Below are positions 7,934-17,680 of a stretch of DNA of 34,596 bases, in pieces. Every line of letters begins with the position of its first letter. Within the stretch, counting starts at the first letter, position 1. The translations under genes were made by a program, and so were the position numbers. Location: NCBI GenBank assembly GCA_964534995.1, contig CAZHSC010000036.1:1-34596 (forward strand). The letters run 5' to 3'. Below the pieces are notes generated by a model, which saw only the letters and a list, made by a program, of their open reading frames with translations, had not been told where the DNA came from and made no database searches. This DNA comes from JAJTFW01 sp964534995. GTDB taxonomy: Bacteria; Bacteroidota; Bacteroidia; AKYH767-A; OLB10.

Positions 7934-9093
7934 TGAACGGATTATTCAGTATATTGGTGGGTTTCTGGCTGGGCATCCTGCATGTTCCGGGCACAGACAT
8001 CCCTTTTCAGTTTGAGTTTTCCATTCATGCCGGACAGCCGCTGATGATCCTGAAAAACGGAGATGAAAAAATAATATGTGATGAAATCAGCCTTCATGGC
8101 GACTCATTGCTTATCCGCTTGCCTTTGTATGACTCTGAATTCCGGTGTAAGGTGGAAACGGAAACTTTATCAGGCGTGTGGATCAACCGGGGAAGGAAGA
8201 CAGCCGTTACCGTGCCATTCAGCGCCAGGCAACATATTACCTGGAGATTTCCAGCTATGGAAAAGGGCGTAGCCACTCCGCCATTGAGCAGCCGTACCTG
8301 GGAAACGTGGTTCGGCACAGGCACTCCGGATTCATCGCTGGCCATTGGTATTTTTAAGGAAAAGCATGGCCTTGTAACGGGTACTTTTATGACGGAATCG
8401 GGCGATCACCGTTACCTGGAAGGAATTCATGACGGAGATTCGCTGAAGCTTAGTGTTTTTGACGGCGCTCATGCATGGCTGTACCTTGCCAGGTTAAACG
8501 TCGATACCATGCAGGGAATGTTTTATACCGACAACCTGCGCAAAGTACCTTTTCGTGCATACATTAACGATAGTGTGCGACTGCGAAACGCCGATCAAAT
8601 TACGCAGGCGCAGGGTAAAATCAGTTTCCGCCTTCCGGATCCCGACAGCGTGATCATGAGTCTGGAGGATGAAAGATTCAGGAATAAAACGATCATTGTT
8701 CAGATTATGGGCACCTGGTGCCCGAACTGTATGGATGAATCCGTCTTTCTTGACAGCGTTTATAAAGCCAGGGCCGGAGAGGGCCTGGAAATCATCGGGC
8801 TCGCCTTTGAACGACCGTCAGACTTCCGGACCGCTGCCGCTCATGTTAAGAAGCTAAAAAACAGATTACAACTGAGCTACCCCGTACTCATCGCGGGAGT
8901 TGCTCAAAAAAATGAAGTTCAAAAAGTGTTGCCCGTCATCCGTGATTTTTTTTCTTACCCCACTACGCTATTTATCGACCGAAATGGAAACATTGTAAAA
9001 GTGACCAGTGGCTTTTCGGGCCCCGCAACCGGTGATTACTGGCTCAGGTACCGGGAAAATTTCAAGAAAACACTGGATCCCCTGTTGCACTGA
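7933..9093 (+). CDS. TlpA-like thiol-disulfide oxidoreductase
   Basis: The protein has 386 residues. The C-terminal ~150 form a TlpA/ResA-type thioredoxin fold. The active site is WCPNC (Cys263 and Cys266), preceded by the strand IIVQIMGT and followed by the cis-Pro region SYPTTLFIDRNGNIV. A hydrophobic N-terminus (FSILVGFWLGILHV) probably directs export. Residues of about 25-240 are beta-rich and resemble the N-terminal extension common in Bacteroidota TlpA-like proteins. It should reduce or rearrange disulfides in the periplasm. It is the third gene of the TMTC-like operon. The partner substrate is not evident. Confidence 0.85.
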   Translation: MNGLFSILVGFWLGILHVPGTDIPFQFEFSIHAGQPLMILKNGDEKIICDEISLHGDSLLIRLPLYDSEFRCKVETETLSGVWINRGRKTAVTVPFSARQHITWRFPAMEKGVATPPLSSRTWETWFGTGTPDSSLAIGIFKEKHGLVTGTFMTESGDHRYLEGIHDGDSLKLSVFDGAHAWLYLARLNVDTMQGMFYTDNLRKVPFRAYINDSVRLRNADQITQAQGKISFRLPDPDSVIMSLEDERFRNKTIIVQIMGTWCPNCMDESVFLDSVYKARAGEGLEIIGLAFERPSDFRTAAAHVKKLKNRLQLSYPVLIAGVAQKNEVQKVLPVIRDFFSYPTTLFIDRNGNIVKVTSGFSGPATGDYWLRYRENFKKTLDPLLH

Positions 9094-9388
9094 TCGCAGG
9101 GCACCGGATAAATCTCAACTATCTTATTTACAATTCATTACGCTTAATTTTCTGCATAAAATTTATTCACTCCCTTTCCAGATCATCCTTCCCCCTATAA
9201 ATCAGAAAATTTGTTCACCCTAAAAAAACGCCTGTTGGCCCAAGAAAAGATTATAACACCTCTTTTCCTTCCGATATTTGAATTATCTTTAAAATGACGT
9301 ACATCAATAAAAGGGAAAAATTACAAGATTGAACATTTTTTTCAAACGCAAATTGAACCAGAAAAAAATCAAATCGCACATAATACAC

Positions 9389-12300
9389 ATGAAAAAACAG
9401 TTACTGCTTTGGGTACTCTTGCTGATGTCACCCATCATTACTTATGCTCAATGTACTACTTCGAATGCCACTTCCTGTGCCTGTAAAGATGGTACTACCA
9501 ACTGTGACCTTTTGCCGGACATTAAAGTAGCGCGACCTCCCCTGCTGGTAAATGGTTCCAGCGGCTATGTGGAATATCCCCAGGTATGCAGTCCTTCCTG
9601 CAGCGGAAATGACGGACGTTTACGTGTTTCCGTTTCCACTCCAAACATCGGACATGGTCCACTGGAAGTACGCACCACCACCACCGCCATCTGCGGAACG
9701 GATACTTTCTATAACGTTGCTTCAAATTTTACATGTCCTAACGGAGCGTATCTCCGTCAATTGGTAAACCAGCGGGTATACCATAAAAACGGCAACACCA
9801 TGACCTCCTACGACCGTTTTGCCGGCAGCATGACATATCACCCTACTCACAACCACATGCACGTGGATGACTGGGGTATTTATACACTCAGGACGGCTAC
9901 GGCGGATCCAAATCCCCTGAACTGGCCGGTAGTGGGAACCGGTTCAAAGCTGGCCTTTTGCCTGATGGATTACGGTACCTGCTCCTATTATAACGGACAT
10001 TGTGTGGACAGTGCCAACAATGTACTTACCAACGGCAACTTCCCCAACTTTGGTTTAGGAGGTGGTTCTTACGGATGTTCACCTTCTGTACAGGGAATTT
10101 CGTCAGGTTATACTGATATTTATTATCAGTCACTGGATGGAATGTGGATCAACCTTCCTCCGGGACTTTGTAACGGAACGTACTGGATGGTTATTCAGTT
10201 AGACCCTTACAACTACTTCCTGGAAAGTGATGAGACCAACAACGTACTTGCCGTACAGGTAAATCTTACACAGCAGGGAGGATCCAATCCGGTAATTACA
10301 GCCAGCGGATCTACCACCTTTTGCCAGGGCGGCAGCGTATCACTTACTGCCAGCTCCGCTTCAAACTATTTATGGAATAACGGCGCAACCACGCAATCTA
10401 TTACTGTTAACCAATCGGGCAGCTACAGCGTAACCGTAAATACCGGTACCGCCTGTGTATCTACTTCCGCTCCAACCGTGGTTACCGTATCACAAATACC
10501 GGTTACCGCTACTGCCACTCCCTCCAATGTGTGCGCTGGCGAAAGCGTTCAGTTGGCGGCATCAGCCACTTCGGGTGGTACTTCCAACCAGCAGGTAACC
10601 TATACCAATAACACGGTATATAATATTCCCGACAACAATGCCACAGGGATATCGAGTTATATCACTGTAAACAACATCGACCCCCTAACCATTAACAGCA
10701 ATACCGTTGTTTCAGTACAGCTTAATATTACACACACTTACGACGGCGACCTTCAGATTCAACTGATCGCGCCTTCCGGTAATGCAATCAACCTGAGTAA
10801 CCGCAGAGGGGGCAGTGGTAATAATTTCAACAATACGATCTTCATCGCTTCCGCTTCTCTTGCCATTTCACAGGGCTCCGCTCCATTTGCCGGCAGCTAC
10901 AGACCCGACGGCCCCTTCACTTCTTTAACCGGTAATTCAAATGGTACCTGGACCTTAAAGGTGATGGACCTTGCCGGAACCGATGTGGGTACTTTAAATT
11001 CCTGGACATTGAACCTGAATGATGTGGTTCCGACTACACTCAGTTATAACTGGACTTCATTACCGGCAGGGTTTTCTTCATCGCTGCAGAACCCGGTGGA
11101 TAATCCTGCTCAAACCACCACTTACAGCGTTACCGCTACTGAAAGCGGAACGGGCTGTCAGGGAAGCCAGACAGTAACTGTTAATGTTGGCAATGGCATT
11201 AACGTAACTACCAATACACCGGCGCCCATTTGCGAAGGACAAAGCGCAACCCTCTCCGCTTCCGGTGCTACTACCTATGTGTGGAGCCCTGCTACCGGAT
11301 TGAGTGCCACTACCGGCGACAATGTGGTTGCTACTCCCGCTCAAACTACTACGTATATGGTAGTGGGTACCTCGGGTGGATGCTCTGACACTGCCTATGT
11401 AACCGTGGTTGTAAATCCCCTGCCCAATATCATTGCTTCCTCCAATACCGGCATATGTCAGGGCGGTTCGGTAACTCTTCAGGCTACAGGAGCCTCCAAT
11501 TTATCATGGAGCCCCGCTACCGGTCTGAATACGACTTCCGGCAACTCCGTCATCGCTACACCCGCGCAAAGTACTACCTACACCATCACAGGTTCTGTAA
11601 GCGGATGTTCAAACTCAACACAGGTGACTGTAACCGTGTATCCAAATCCGGTGGTAACTGTAAGTTCCGATACCAGTGTGTGCAGCGGGCAATCGATTAT
11701 TTTAATAGCCGGCGGCGCACTTACCTACAGTTGGAGCCCATCCAGTGGACTGAATCAGACAAGCGGTGCCTCCGTGAGTGCATCTCCTGCAAGCAATACC
11801 ACCTATACAGTAACCGGAACCGATGCCAATGGATGTACCGCCTCGGCATCTGTAAATGTTGATGTACTCACAGTACCTATCGCCCCCACTTCCATTGTGG
11901 GCACAGGGCATAACTGCCTTCCTATGTCCGCTTCTTTCTTTGTTAATCCTATCGGAAACGCCACTTCCTATACCTGGACTGCTCCTGCAGGAATGTTCAT
12001 CCAGGGTCAGGGCAGCAACACGGTTACCGTGAATGCACTCACTGCGTCCAGCGGAAACTTATGTGTGGTTTCCAACAATGTGTGTGGAAGCAGTACGCCA
12101 AGATGCATTTCCGTATCAGCCAGTAACACAGTGCCTGTACGTCCCGGTTCAATAAGCGGTAAAGGCAAAGCCTGCCAGGGTGAAGTTGTCTCTTACTCCG
12201 TTGCCGCTGTTGCCAACGCTTCTTCTTACGCCTGGAGCATCCCCGCCGGAACAACCATTCTCAGCGGCCAAGGTACGCTCACCATCAGTCTGCAGTTTAA

Positions 12301-13189
12301 CGGTGGTTTCACCGGCGGCACTTTAAGTGTTGGTGCAGTAAACGGATGCGGAACAAGCCCATTACGTTCCAAATCACTGTCACTTGACTTTCCGGCTACC
12401 CCGGGTGTTATTTCAGGTAACGGAACCGGCGTATGCAACAGCCTTGAAACATATACCGTTGCCAATTCAAGCGGTAAAACTTACAACTGGACCGTCCCTG
12501 CAGGCAGCACCATTATGTCCGGACAGGGCACCAACTCCATTTCCGTTCAGTTTGGAGCAGGATTCAGCAGTGGTACCATTTCTGTTACCGCTCAAAATGC
12601 CTGCGGCATCAGCACCGCAAGGACTAAGAGCGTCAAAGCCAGTCCGGCAATTCCAGCTACTATCAGCGGCCCCACCAGCGTATGTATGGGCCAATCCGGT
12701 GTAAACTACAGTGCGAGCACGGTATATGGTGCCAGCAGCTACACCTGGACAGCACCTGCCAATGCTACTATTGCCAGCGGTCAGGGCACGCAAAACGTCG
12801 CGGTTGATTTCGCACTCAATGCTGTTTCCGGTAAAATAAAAGTGAAAGCCTCCAATGCCTGCGGAATATCCTCCAATAAGACCCAATCTATAGCAGTGAA
12901 CAACTGTCTGGAGATTTCTGACTTCACCACTTCTTCTGTAGCCGGCTTGACATTATTGCCAAACCCCGCCACTACCTATGTGGAAATTCAGTTTAACAGC
13001 ATCTCGGAGAAAGCTTCCATATTAAAACTTACCAATGTGCTCGGACAAGACGTATATACGCAATCTGTAAATCCTTCCAACGGAATCAACAAATACCTGG
13101 TGGATGTACGCAAAGTTACACCCGGAGTATACATCGTAAATATAATTCAGGATGGAAAATCCTTTGCCCAGCGCCTCATCATTGAATAA
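9389..13189 (+). CDS. T9SS-secreted multidomain protein: lysyl oxidase, P-domain, Ig-like repeats
   Basis: The protein has 1266 residues. I chose the ATG at 9389 because a signal peptide (MKKQLLLWVLLLMSPIITYA) follows; the frame upstream opens only with TTG. Residues of about 40-295 form a lysyl-oxidase-like domain, with the copper motif HPTHNHMHVDDW (His154, 156, 158), Lys187 in SKLAFCLMD and Tyr241 in SGYTDIYY. The last two align with the Lys and Tyr that form the LTQ cofactor. Residues of about 400-546 are a proprotein-convertase P-domain (THTYDGDLQIQLIAPSG ... SWTLNLN). Ig/PKD-like repeats follow to about 1170. The final ~80 residues are a T9SS sorting domain (LLPNPATTYVEI ... GVYIVNI). 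It is probably surface-exposed or released. Confidence 0.9.
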   Translation: MKKQLLLWVLLLMSPIITYAQCTTSNATSCACKDGTTNCDLLPDIKVARPPLLVNGSSGYVEYPQVCSPSCSGNDGRLRVSVSTPNIGHGPLEVRTTTTAICGTDTFYNVASNFTCPNGAYLRQLVNQRVYHKNGNTMTSYDRFAGSMTYHPTHNHMHVDDWGIYTLRTATADPNPLNWPVVGTGSKLAFCLMDYGTCSYYNGHCVDSANNVLTNGNFPNFGLGGGSYGCSPSVQGISSGYTDIYYQSLDGMWINLPPGLCNGTYWMVIQLDPYNYFLESDETNNVLAVQVNLTQQGGSNPVITASGSTTFCQGGSVSLTASSASNYLWNNGATTQSITVNQSGSYSVTVNTGTACVSTSAPTVVTVSQIPVTATATPSNVCAGESVQLAASATSGGTSNQQVTYTNNTVYNIPDNNATGISSYITVNNIDPLTINSNTVVSVQLNITHTYDGDLQIQLIAPSGNAINLSNRRGGSGNNFNNTIFIASASLAISQGSAPFAGSYRPDGPFTSLTGNSNGTWTLKVMDLAGTDVGTLNSWTLNLNDVVPTTLSYNWTSLPAGFSSSLQNPVDNPAQTTTYSVTATESGTGCQGSQTVTVNVGNGINVTTNTPAPICEGQSATLSASGATTYVWSPATGLSATTGDNVVATPAQTTTYMVVGTSGGCSDTAYVTVVVNPLPNIIASSNTGICQGGSVTLQATGASNLSWSPATGLNTTSGNSVIATPAQSTTYTITGSVSGCSNSTQVTVTVYPNPVVTVSSDTSVCSGQSIILIAGGALTYSWSPSSGLNQTSGASVSASPASNTTYTVTGTDANGCTASASVNVDVLTVPIAPTSIVGTGHNCLPMSASFFVNPIGNATSYTWTAPAGMFIQGQGSNTVTVNALTASSGNLCVVSNNVCGSSTPRCISVSASNTVPVRPGSISGKGKACQGEVVSYSVAAVANASSYAWSIPAGTTILSGQGTLTISLQFNGGFTGGTLSVGAVNGCGTSPLRSKSLSLDFPATPGVISGNGTGVCNSLETYTVANSSGKTYNWTVPAGSTIMSGQGTNSISVQFGAGFSSGTISVTAQNACGISTARTKSVKASPAIPATISGPTSVCMGQSGVNYSASTVYGASSYTWTAPANATIASGQGTQNVAVDFALNAVSGKIKVKASNACGISSNKTQSIAVNNCLEISDFTTSSVAGLTLLPNPATTYVEIQFNSISEKASILKLTNVLGQDVYTQSVNPSNGINKYLVDVRKVTPGVYIVNIIQDGKSFAQRLIIE

Positions 13190-13213
13190 TTCAGAAACTG
13201 ATTAAACTCAATC

Positions 13214-13243
13214 AAAGCCGTTCTTAATTCTAAGAACGGCTTT
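13214..13243 (+). terminator. Hairpin terminator after the lysyl oxidase gene
   Basis: AAAGCCGTTCTTA and TAAGAACGGCTTT pair perfectly over 13 bp around ATTC. The tail GTATTTTTG is only moderately T-rich. A -7-like box (TATTTTTG, 13245-13252) for the next gene starts right after the hairpin. Confidence 0.75.
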
Positions 13244-13269
13244 GTATTTTTGCAAAGAATATCAATATC

Positions 13270-14517
13270 ATGAAAAATAACATAAAGTCGCTTGCGCTAT
13301 TGTTTGCTTGCATTTTACTCACTTTTCAAACCGTATCGGGACAGGGGTCTGCCTGGACTTCCTACAATATATCCAACTCATCGCTGCCCGATAATTCTAT
13401 ACGGTGTATTGCCTTTGAAAATGACAGTACTGCCTGGATTGGAACTGACTGGGGACTGGCCAGGCTGGTGAATGGACAGTGGACCGTATTCAATACCGCC
13501 AATTCCGGCATAGGCGATAACGGAATCCGCAGCCTGGTTATCGATAAAAACGGTGTGAAATGGATTGGCACCTTTAACAACGGCTTAAGTATTTTCAATG
13601 ATACCACCTGGATTTTGAAAAACACACAGAACTCACCCTTGCCTTCCGATTTCGTCAGGAGCCTTGGTATTGATACCAACCATGTAGTATGGGCAGGTAC
13701 CATTGGCGGCCTCTGTCGTATTGATTCACTGACCACCTATACCATTTACGATCAGTTTAACAGCATACTCAATTCAAACAACATGGCATCCATGTATGTG
13801 GATACCATCAGCAACAATAAATGGGTAGGGACTATCAACGGCGGCCTGATATCCATTGACAAGGACACCAACTTCACGGAATTTATCACTCAGAATTCAG
13901 GGATATCGGACAATACAATTCTTGGCATTGACATGGACAATCTGGGCAATCTCTGGATGGCATCCCCGGCAAACGGGCTTATTGTAAAGCTCAATGGATT
14001 TGGCTGGTTCACTTACAACCAGCTTTCGTCCAATATTCCCACCCCGGGTCTTACCTGCGTTAAACTGGACCAGACGTATCAGCCCTGGATCGGTACTTTT
14101 GACAAAGGAATCCTCTATAAAAACGGCAGCAATTTCATTGCATATGATACTTCCAATTCTCCGCTCACCGATGTCATGATACAATGCGTAAATATTGATG
14201 ACAGCGGCAGGGTGTGGATAGGCACACAAACGGGGGGATTATTTATTCTTGACCCCTCACTGTTAACCGGACTGGATGAGGTTTATGATGATATCAGCCT
14301 TTCCCTTTATCCAAATCCTGCCGGATCTTTCCTGTATTATAACAGTTTGTTACCGGTACAAAGGGTGGAGGTGTTTGACATCAGCGGGCGTCTGCTCCTG
14401 CAGGAATTGCAGGTGAAAAATGCTGTTGATCTCAGTACACTTAAAAGCGGGCTCTACCAGGCACGGTTCCTGTTTGATGATGGCAGGGTGCTGGTGAAGA
14501 AATTCATGAAACAATAA
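13270..14517 (+). CDS. T9SS-secreted seven-bladed 'regulator propeller' protein
   Basis: The protein has 415 residues with a signal peptide (MKNNIKSLALLFACILLTFQ, cleaved near VSG-QG). Seven repeats follow, of the type found in the sensor domains of Bacteroidota hybrid two-component regulators: AWIGTDWGL, KWIGTFNNGL, VWAGTIGGL, KWVGTINGGL, LWMASPANGL, PWIGTFDKGI, VWIGTQTGGL. No kinase or DNA-binding domain is attached. The C-terminal ~73 residues are a T9SS sorting domain (SLSLYPNPAGSF ... GLYQARFLF). So the propeller is surface-delivered and not a sensor. The ligand is unknown; neighbouring placement to the lysyl oxidase cargo may be coincidence. Confidence 0.85.
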   Translation: MKNNIKSLALLFACILLTFQTVSGQGSAWTSYNISNSSLPDNSIRCIAFENDSTAWIGTDWGLARLVNGQWTVFNTANSGIGDNGIRSLVIDKNGVKWIGTFNNGLSIFNDTTWILKNTQNSPLPSDFVRSLGIDTNHVVWAGTIGGLCRIDSLTTYTIYDQFNSILNSNNMASMYVDTISNNKWVGTINGGLISIDKDTNFTEFITQNSGISDNTILGIDMDNLGNLWMASPANGLIVKLNGFGWFTYNQLSSNIPTPGLTCVKLDQTYQPWIGTFDKGILYKNGSNFIAYDTSNSPLTDVMIQCVNIDDSGRVWIGTQTGGLFILDPSLLTGLDEVYDDISLSLYPNPAGSFLYYNSLLPVQRVEVFDISGRLLLQELQVKNAVDLSTLKSGLYQARFLFDDGRVLVKKFMKQ

Positions 14518-14685
14518 TGCGGTTATTTTTATTGATACCGGTACGGGAAGGCGGTATAACTATTGCGTATGCCCGAAATTTCGAAAAAACCGTAATAAAA
14601 CATAAGCCAAGCATACTTTCAAGGCCTGCATGACGCAGGCGACCAAGGAGTTGTCAAAGGAAATTATGGGCCTTGCCGCTCCGCT

Positions 14686-16650
14686 TCACTTCTGAATAAC
14701 GGTATTGGTAAATTGATTTAAAAACACCTGTAGACTGTTCACCTTACTGATATCCTCCAGGAGGTCATCGAAAGAAATATCCGCTTCCTGGCGGGCTTTC
14801 AACTGCGCCTGTAAATCCGCTTTAATTTTGGCGAGTTGCTTTTTCTTGATGTACATCACAGGATCAATAACCGTTTTATGAAGCTGATCCGTTTCACGTT
14901 TCACTTCAATCTGATGCTGATCCCATTTTGCCAGTTCATAGGGAGGTGTCATCAGGCTGATGGCGGTACTCTTTACTTCCGGCGATAGCTGGTGCAAAAA
15001 TTCCTGCTCGCTATAAGACCGGCCTTCATCAAACTGCGTAAAAAATTCAGCGAGTATGCCTGCGTAGATCTCATTGGTAAAATGAATACCATCATCGCGC
15101 AAATGGGAAATAATAAAATCCTTTACCCGGGTAGCGGCTGATTCCTCACCAAAGGGGATAACAAAATTATGATCGGCGTAGAGCAGCATGATTCGGATGA
15201 TTTCCTCTTCCTGGCTGGCTGTACTGAACTCATCTATTGCTTCTGTTTGCTGTTCTGCAACTGCGGCGGCAAGGGGGTCATCGGGCATTGCCGGTCGGCC
15301 GGCAGAAAGGTCTCCATCATGCAAAGGGTCCTCACCCGGTTTGCGCGATTGCTTTCGCAGGATTTTATTCAGTTCATTCAGCAATACTGTTTCGGCCATC
15401 TCCATGAGCACGGAGGTATGCTTTATGTAGGCCGCCCTGGTAATAGCATCCGGAATTTTCGCAATGGTTTCAACAATATCCCTGATCAGCGCGGCTTTGC
15501 GGATGGGATCACCGGCAGCATCGGCAAGCAACAGTTTGGTTTTAAAAGTGATGAAATCAACTGCCTGACCTTTTAAAAACTCCTTCAGTTCTTCAGTGCT
15601 CACTTTTGACGCATAGGAATCCGGGTCTTCGCCATCAGGAAAAAGAACCACACGCACATTCATGCCTTCTTCCAGAATAAGGTCTATCCCCCGGATGGAT
15701 GCTTTTATTCCCGCCGCGTCGCCATCGTAAAGCACCGTAACATTCCGTGTGTAGCGTCCTATTAATCGTATCTGCTCCGGCGTTAATGCCGTACCGCTCG
15801 ACGCCACCACATTTTCTATTCCGGCCTGGTGCAGGCTGATAACATCCGTATATCCCTCTACGAGGTAACAGAGGTCATGGGCGGCGATCGCCTTTCGCGC
15901 CTGGGAGATACCGTACAGGTTTTTGCTCTTGAAATAAATTTCGGTTTCCGGTGAATTAAGGTATTTAGGGCTTTTTGGATCCGTTTTTAATATACGCGCG
16001 CCAAAAGCGATGACTCTTCCAGTCAGGTTATGTATCGGAAACATCACCCTCCCCCTGAAACGGTCATACTGCTTTTGATCCTGCAAGATGAGCAGGCCGG
16101 CTTTTTCAAGGTGCTCAGGTTTAAATCCGGCTTTAAGGGCAGCCGAATACAGGTTATCCCATTTGTCGGGAGAATAGCCCAGATGAAAGCGGTGGATGAT
16201 ATCATCTGTAAATCCCCGTTCGTGGAAATAAGACAATCCGATGGCCTTACCCTCTTCCGAGTTCCAGAGGTAATCCCGGTAAAAATTCTGTGCATAGGCC
16301 ATCACTTTAAACAGGTCTTCCCGTTGCGATTGCTGTTCTAGAAACTCAGGATCCGGCGCCTCTTCCTCGATGGTAATATTATATTTCCTGGCAAGGTATC
16401 GTAAAGCCTCCGGAAAAGTCATATGTTCATGCTCCATGATGAAAGTAAGGGAATCCCCAGCCTTTCCGCAGCCAAAGCATTTAAAAAAACCTTTTACCGG
16501 CGATACGGTAAAGGAAGGAGTTCGTTCGTTGTGAAAAGGACAAAGTCCAAGCAGGTTAGCTCCTCTCTTTTTTAATACAACAAAATCCCCCACTACCTCT
16601 TCAATACGGGCAGTTTCGAGAATAAGTTCCTTGGTGGCATTAGCAATCAT
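14686..16650 (-). CDS. dnaG: DNA primase
   Basis: DnaG lays down RNA primers at the replication fork. The 654-residue protein has the CHC2 zinc finger (Cys37, His40, Cys58, Cys61 in LCPFH and CFGCG). It also has a catalytic core with a Toprim domain, Glu265 in VEGYTDV and Asp309/Asp311 in LYDGDAAG. The length is normal for the family. A C-terminal helicase-interaction region of about 200 residues follows. A -7-like TATCTTTA lies 7 bp before the ATG (16658-16665). It comes 50 bp after the polyprenyl synthase gene on the same strand, so it may be co-transcribed from upstream or have its own start. Confidence 0.95.
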   Translation of the reverse strand: MIANATKELILETARIEEVVGDFVVLKKRGANLLGLCPFHNERTPSFTVSPVKGFFKCFGCGKAGDSLTFIMEHEHMTFPEALRYLARKYNITIEEEAPDPEFLEQQSQREDLFKVMAYAQNFYRDYLWNSEEGKAIGLSYFHERGFTDDIIHRFHLGYSPDKWDNLYSAALKAGFKPEHLEKAGLLILQDQKQYDRFRGRVMFPIHNLTGRVIAFGARILKTDPKSPKYLNSPETEIYFKSKNLYGISQARKAIAAHDLCYLVEGYTDVISLHQAGIENVVASSGTALTPEQIRLIGRYTRNVTVLYDGDAAGIKASIRGIDLILEEGMNVRVVLFPDGEDPDSYASKVSTEELKEFLKGQAVDFITFKTKLLLADAAGDPIRKAALIRDIVETIAKIPDAITRAAYIKHTSVLMEMAETVLLNELNKILRKQSRKPGEDPLHDGDLSAGRPAMPDDPLAAAVAEQQTEAIDEFSTASQEEEIIRIMLLYADHNFVIPFGEESAATRVKDFIISHLRDDGIHFTNEIYAGILAEFFTQFDEGRSYSEQEFLHQLSPEVKSTAISLMTPPYELAKWDQHQIEVKRETDQLHKTVIDPVMYIKKKQLAKIKADLQAQLKARQEADISFDDLLEDISKVNSLQVFLNQFTNTVIQK

Positions 16651-16700
16651 CAGCTAGTAAAGATACAATACCACCGAAAAAGATCAGAAAGATTTTACAA

Positions 16701-17678
16701 TTAATGCGTACGTTCGGTCGTAAAACGTACCAACTGCATCATCGAATTTTTATAGCCGGAATCAGGAATTTCGTGAATAAAATTAAAGGCCTGATTCTGA
16801 AATTGGTGCATTTTCTCCCGGGCATATTGCAGGCCGCCGGCTTCCATTACCATTTGAATCACCTGCTCCACCCTTTTCTTGTTATCACTGTAACTTTTCA
16901 CCGTATTGATGATAAACTTCTTATCGGATGAGCCCACATGCTGCAGGGTATAAATCAAAGGCAGGGTCATTTTATGTTCTTTGATGTCAATACCCCGGGG
17001 TTTACCGGTTTGTTCTGCCTGTTCATAATCGAAAAGGTCATCTTTAATCTGAAAAGCAATGCCCACGGCTTCACCAAAATCATGGAAGCGCTTCACCATT
17101 TCCTTATCCGCCCCCGAAGAAGAGGCGCCGGTAGCGCAGCAGGAGGCGATCAACGAAGCTGTTTTAGCAGTAATAATTTCGAAGTAAACGTCTTCCGTAA
17201 TATCGAGCTTTCGGGCTTTCTCAATTTGCAGCAGTTCCCCTTCACTCATTTTGCGCACCGCCGTGGATACTATTTTAAGCAATTCATATTCCTCGTGCTC
17301 CACCGACAAGAGCAGGCCGCGTGAGAGGAGATAATCACCTACCAGTACGGCGATCTTATTTTTCCACAGCGCGTTAATTGAAAAGAATCCCCGCCGCAGG
17401 TTACTGTCATCCACCACATCATCGTGCACCAGGGTTGCGGTATGCAACAGCTCAATGAGGGAGGCAGCGCGATAAGTAGATTCTGTAATAGCGCCGGAAG
17501 ATCCCGCGGAAAGAAAGACGAACATTGGACGCATCTGCTTCCCCTTTCTCTTTACAATATAGTGCATAATTCTGTCAAGTAGCGGGACAGAACTTTGCAT
17601 AGCCTTTCTGAATTTCAATTCAAACGTATCCATCTCCTTCCGGATGGGTTGTTTGATGAGATCCAGGCTAATCTGCAT
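16701..17678 (-). CDS. Polyprenyl diphosphate synthase (long chain)
   Basis: This is a trans-isoprenyl diphosphate synthase of 325 residues, which condenses isopentenyl diphosphate units onto an allylic primer. The two Asp-rich motifs are present: DDVVDD (Asp86-91) and KDDLFDY (Asp213, 214, 217). In Bacteroidota such enzymes usually make the menaquinone side chain, so an octaprenyl or heptaprenyl product is likely, though chain length cannot be read from sequence by eye. The start is two bases after the stop of the TonB-domain gene, indicating an operon. The ATG chosen gives MQISLDLIKQPIRKEMDTF; the later Met16 is a possible alternative. Confidence 0.9.
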   Translation of the reverse strand: MQISLDLIKQPIRKEMDTFELKFRKAMQSSVPLLDRIMHYIVKRKGKQMRPMFVFLSAGSSGAITESTYRAASLIELLHTATLVHDDVVDDSNLRRGFFSINALWKNKIAVLVGDYLLSRGLLLSVEHEEYELLKIVSTAVRKMSEGELLQIEKARKLDITEDVYFEIITAKTASLIASCCATGASSSGADKEMVKRFHDFGEAVGIAFQIKDDLFDYEQAEQTGKPRGIDIKEHKMTLPLIYTLQHVGSSDKKFIINTVKSYSDNKKRVEQVIQMVMEAGGLQYAREKMHQFQNQAFNFIHEIPDSGYKNSMMQLVRFTTERTH

Positions 17679-17680
17679 AT

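Noticed and set aside
14624..14640. Hairpin GCCTGC-ATGAC-GCAGGC beyond the dnaG stop
   Set aside because: The stem is only 6 bp and no T run follows on either strand, so I did not call a terminator.
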